This document shows positions 34,322-35,048 of a stretch of 35,048 nucleotides of DNA, piece by piece. Below the pieces are notes generated by a model that saw nothing but the letters and a program-made list of their open reading frames with translations, did no database searches and was not told where the DNA came from. The stretch covers positions 1-35,048 of the forward strand of contig DATLBT010000023.1 of the NCBI GenBank assembly GCA_035526825.1. Reading direction: 5' to 3'. The DNA is from JACPFV01 sp035526825 (GTDB lineage: Bacteria; Pseudomonadota; Gammaproteobacteria; Nevskiales; Nevskiaceae). Numbering within the stretch: position 1 is the stretch's first letter; each line of letters opens with the position of its first letter. The translations under genes and the position numbers were made by a program.

Positions 34322-35048
34322 CTACGCGGCGCGCAACGTTGCGGGCGATGCCGGGCGCGGCTTGGCCTGGTCGGGGAGCTTGAAGCCGGCGACCGACTGG
34401 CGCAGCTTTTCGGACAGCGTGTTGAGGTTGCCGACCGCGTCTGCGGTCTGGGCGGCGGAGCCGGCGGTCTGCACGGCGATGTCGCGGATGACCTGCATCG
34501 TACCGGCGATCTTCGAGGCGGCAGCCGACTGGCCGCGGGCTTGCGTCGAGATGTCCTGGATCAGGCGGGCAAGGTCGTTCGAGGCGCCCTCGACCTGCGT
34601 GAGCGCCTGGCCCGCTTCCTCGGCCGACTTGGCCCCGGCGACCACGTTGGCGGTCGAGCGCTCCATCGAGACAATGGCCTCGGTGGTATCGGCCTGAATC
34701 GTCTTGACGAGGTTCTCGATCTGGCGCGTCGCGTTGGCCGCGCGCTCGGCGAGGCGCTGGACTTCGTCGGCGACCACCGCGAAGCCGCGGCCCTGCTCGC
34801 CGGCCATCGCGGCCTGGATCGAGGCGTTGAGTGCCAGCGTGTTGGTCTGCTCCGAGATGTCGGTGATGAACTCGATGATGTTGCCGATTTCCTGCGACGA
34901 CTCGCCGAGGCGCTTGATGCGCTTGGCGGTGTCCTGGATCTGCTCGCGCAGCGAGGCCATGTTCTGGATGGTGCGGTTCACGGTCTCGGCGCCGTTGTGG
35001 GCAACCTGCACCGACTTCTGCGCGTCGCGCGCCAGCGACTCGGCGGAG
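34322..35048 (-). CDS. pilJ: PilJ-type pilus chemoreceptor (C-terminal part)
   Basis: The frame enters from the right edge and ends at TAG, giving about 242 C-terminal residues of a methyl-accepting chemotaxis protein signalling domain. The hairpin tip reads QTNTLALNASIQAAMAGEQ followed by GRGFAVVADEVQRLAER. The Ile-Gln-Ala-Ala-Met variant at the tip, the stretch TRQIENLVKTIQADTTEA and the closing SVAGFKLPDQ match PilJ of the Pil-Chp twitching-motility pathway rather than flagellar receptors. PilJ signals through PilI to the kinase ChpA and controls type IV pilus extension and cAMP in Pseudomonas. The sensor half is outside the window; pilI, pilH and pilG would be expected to its right. Confidence 0.85.
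   Translation of the reverse strand, partial: SAESLARDAQKSVQVAHNGAETVNRTIQNMASLREQIQDTAKRIKRLGESSQEIGNIIEFITDISEQTNTLALNASIQAAMAGEQGRGFAVVADEVQRLAERAANATRQIENLVKTIQADTTEAIVSMERSTANVVAGAKSAEEAGQALTQVEGASNDLARLIQDISTQARGQSAAASKIAGTMQVIRDIAVQTAGSAAQTADAVGNLNTLSEKLRQSVAGFKLPDQAKPRPASPATLRAA

Overview
The window is a high-GC, gene-dense piece of a proteobacterial chromosome. Gammaproteobacteria are the best fit: there is a DUF1820-type gene, an mltF gene close to a full-length single-chain purL (the two are neighbours in enterics), an ATP-type pckA, and at the right edge the C-terminal half of a PilJ-type pilus chemoreceptor. I cannot place it more finely; a deep-branching high-GC lineage (Nevskiales, Steroidobacterales or Xanthomonadales relatives) is a guess from style, including short palindromic repeats. 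No phage, transposase, CRISPR array or rRNA is visible, and no gene-free stretch exceeds 300 bases.

Left part (1-9024): the end of a DUF481-like barrel gene, a thioredoxin-like [2Fe-2S] ferredoxin, convergent mltF, tRNA-Ser(CGA) with a strong terminator, a convergent TPR/outer-membrane-barrel gene, then a rightward run DUF1820, metallo-beta-lactamase-fold hydrolase and purL, the last three overlapping at their ends. Middle part (9268-15525): a tightly packed rightward operon with a GMC flavoprotein oxidoreductase, a PrcB-type lipoprotein, a SnoaL-like secreted protein, a YihG-like acyltransferase and a large penicillin-acylase-family lipoprotein. Next (15529-20292), all leftward: carboxymuconolactone decarboxylase-like, FAH-family hydrolase and DUF502 membrane protein as one operon; pckA with a perfect terminator; and a soluble orphan histidine kinase.

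Right part (20407-34227) is the notable region. A leftward six-gene operon encodes, in order of transcription: a cytoplasmic fusion of an FAD/NAD(P)-type oxidoreductase, two cyclic-nucleotide-binding domains and four [4Fe-4S] clusters; a five-helix diheme cytochrome b; a membrane protein with a cytoplasmic FHA domain and a periplasmic decaheme cytochrome c; a two-domain GlcG/HbpS-like lipoprotein; an outer-membrane beta-barrel; and a second decaheme cytochrome fused to an LVIVD-type beta-propeller. A pentaheme c554-like cytochrome is transcribed divergently. Together they carry 25 c-type heme sites, two likely b hemes, four iron-sulfur clusters and a flavin. My inference is an electron-transfer chain from a cytoplasmic donor or the quinone pool across the inner membrane and periplasm to an outer-membrane porin-cytochrome-like exit, with signal-sensing (cNMP, FHA) domains built into its entry proteins.

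Two repeat families punctuate the window. One is a roughly 61-base palindrome after purL and again, inverted, after the pentaheme gene. The other is a 33-base arm that sits directly before the ferredoxin start and, as an inverted pair, supplies the start codon of the decaheme-propeller gene.
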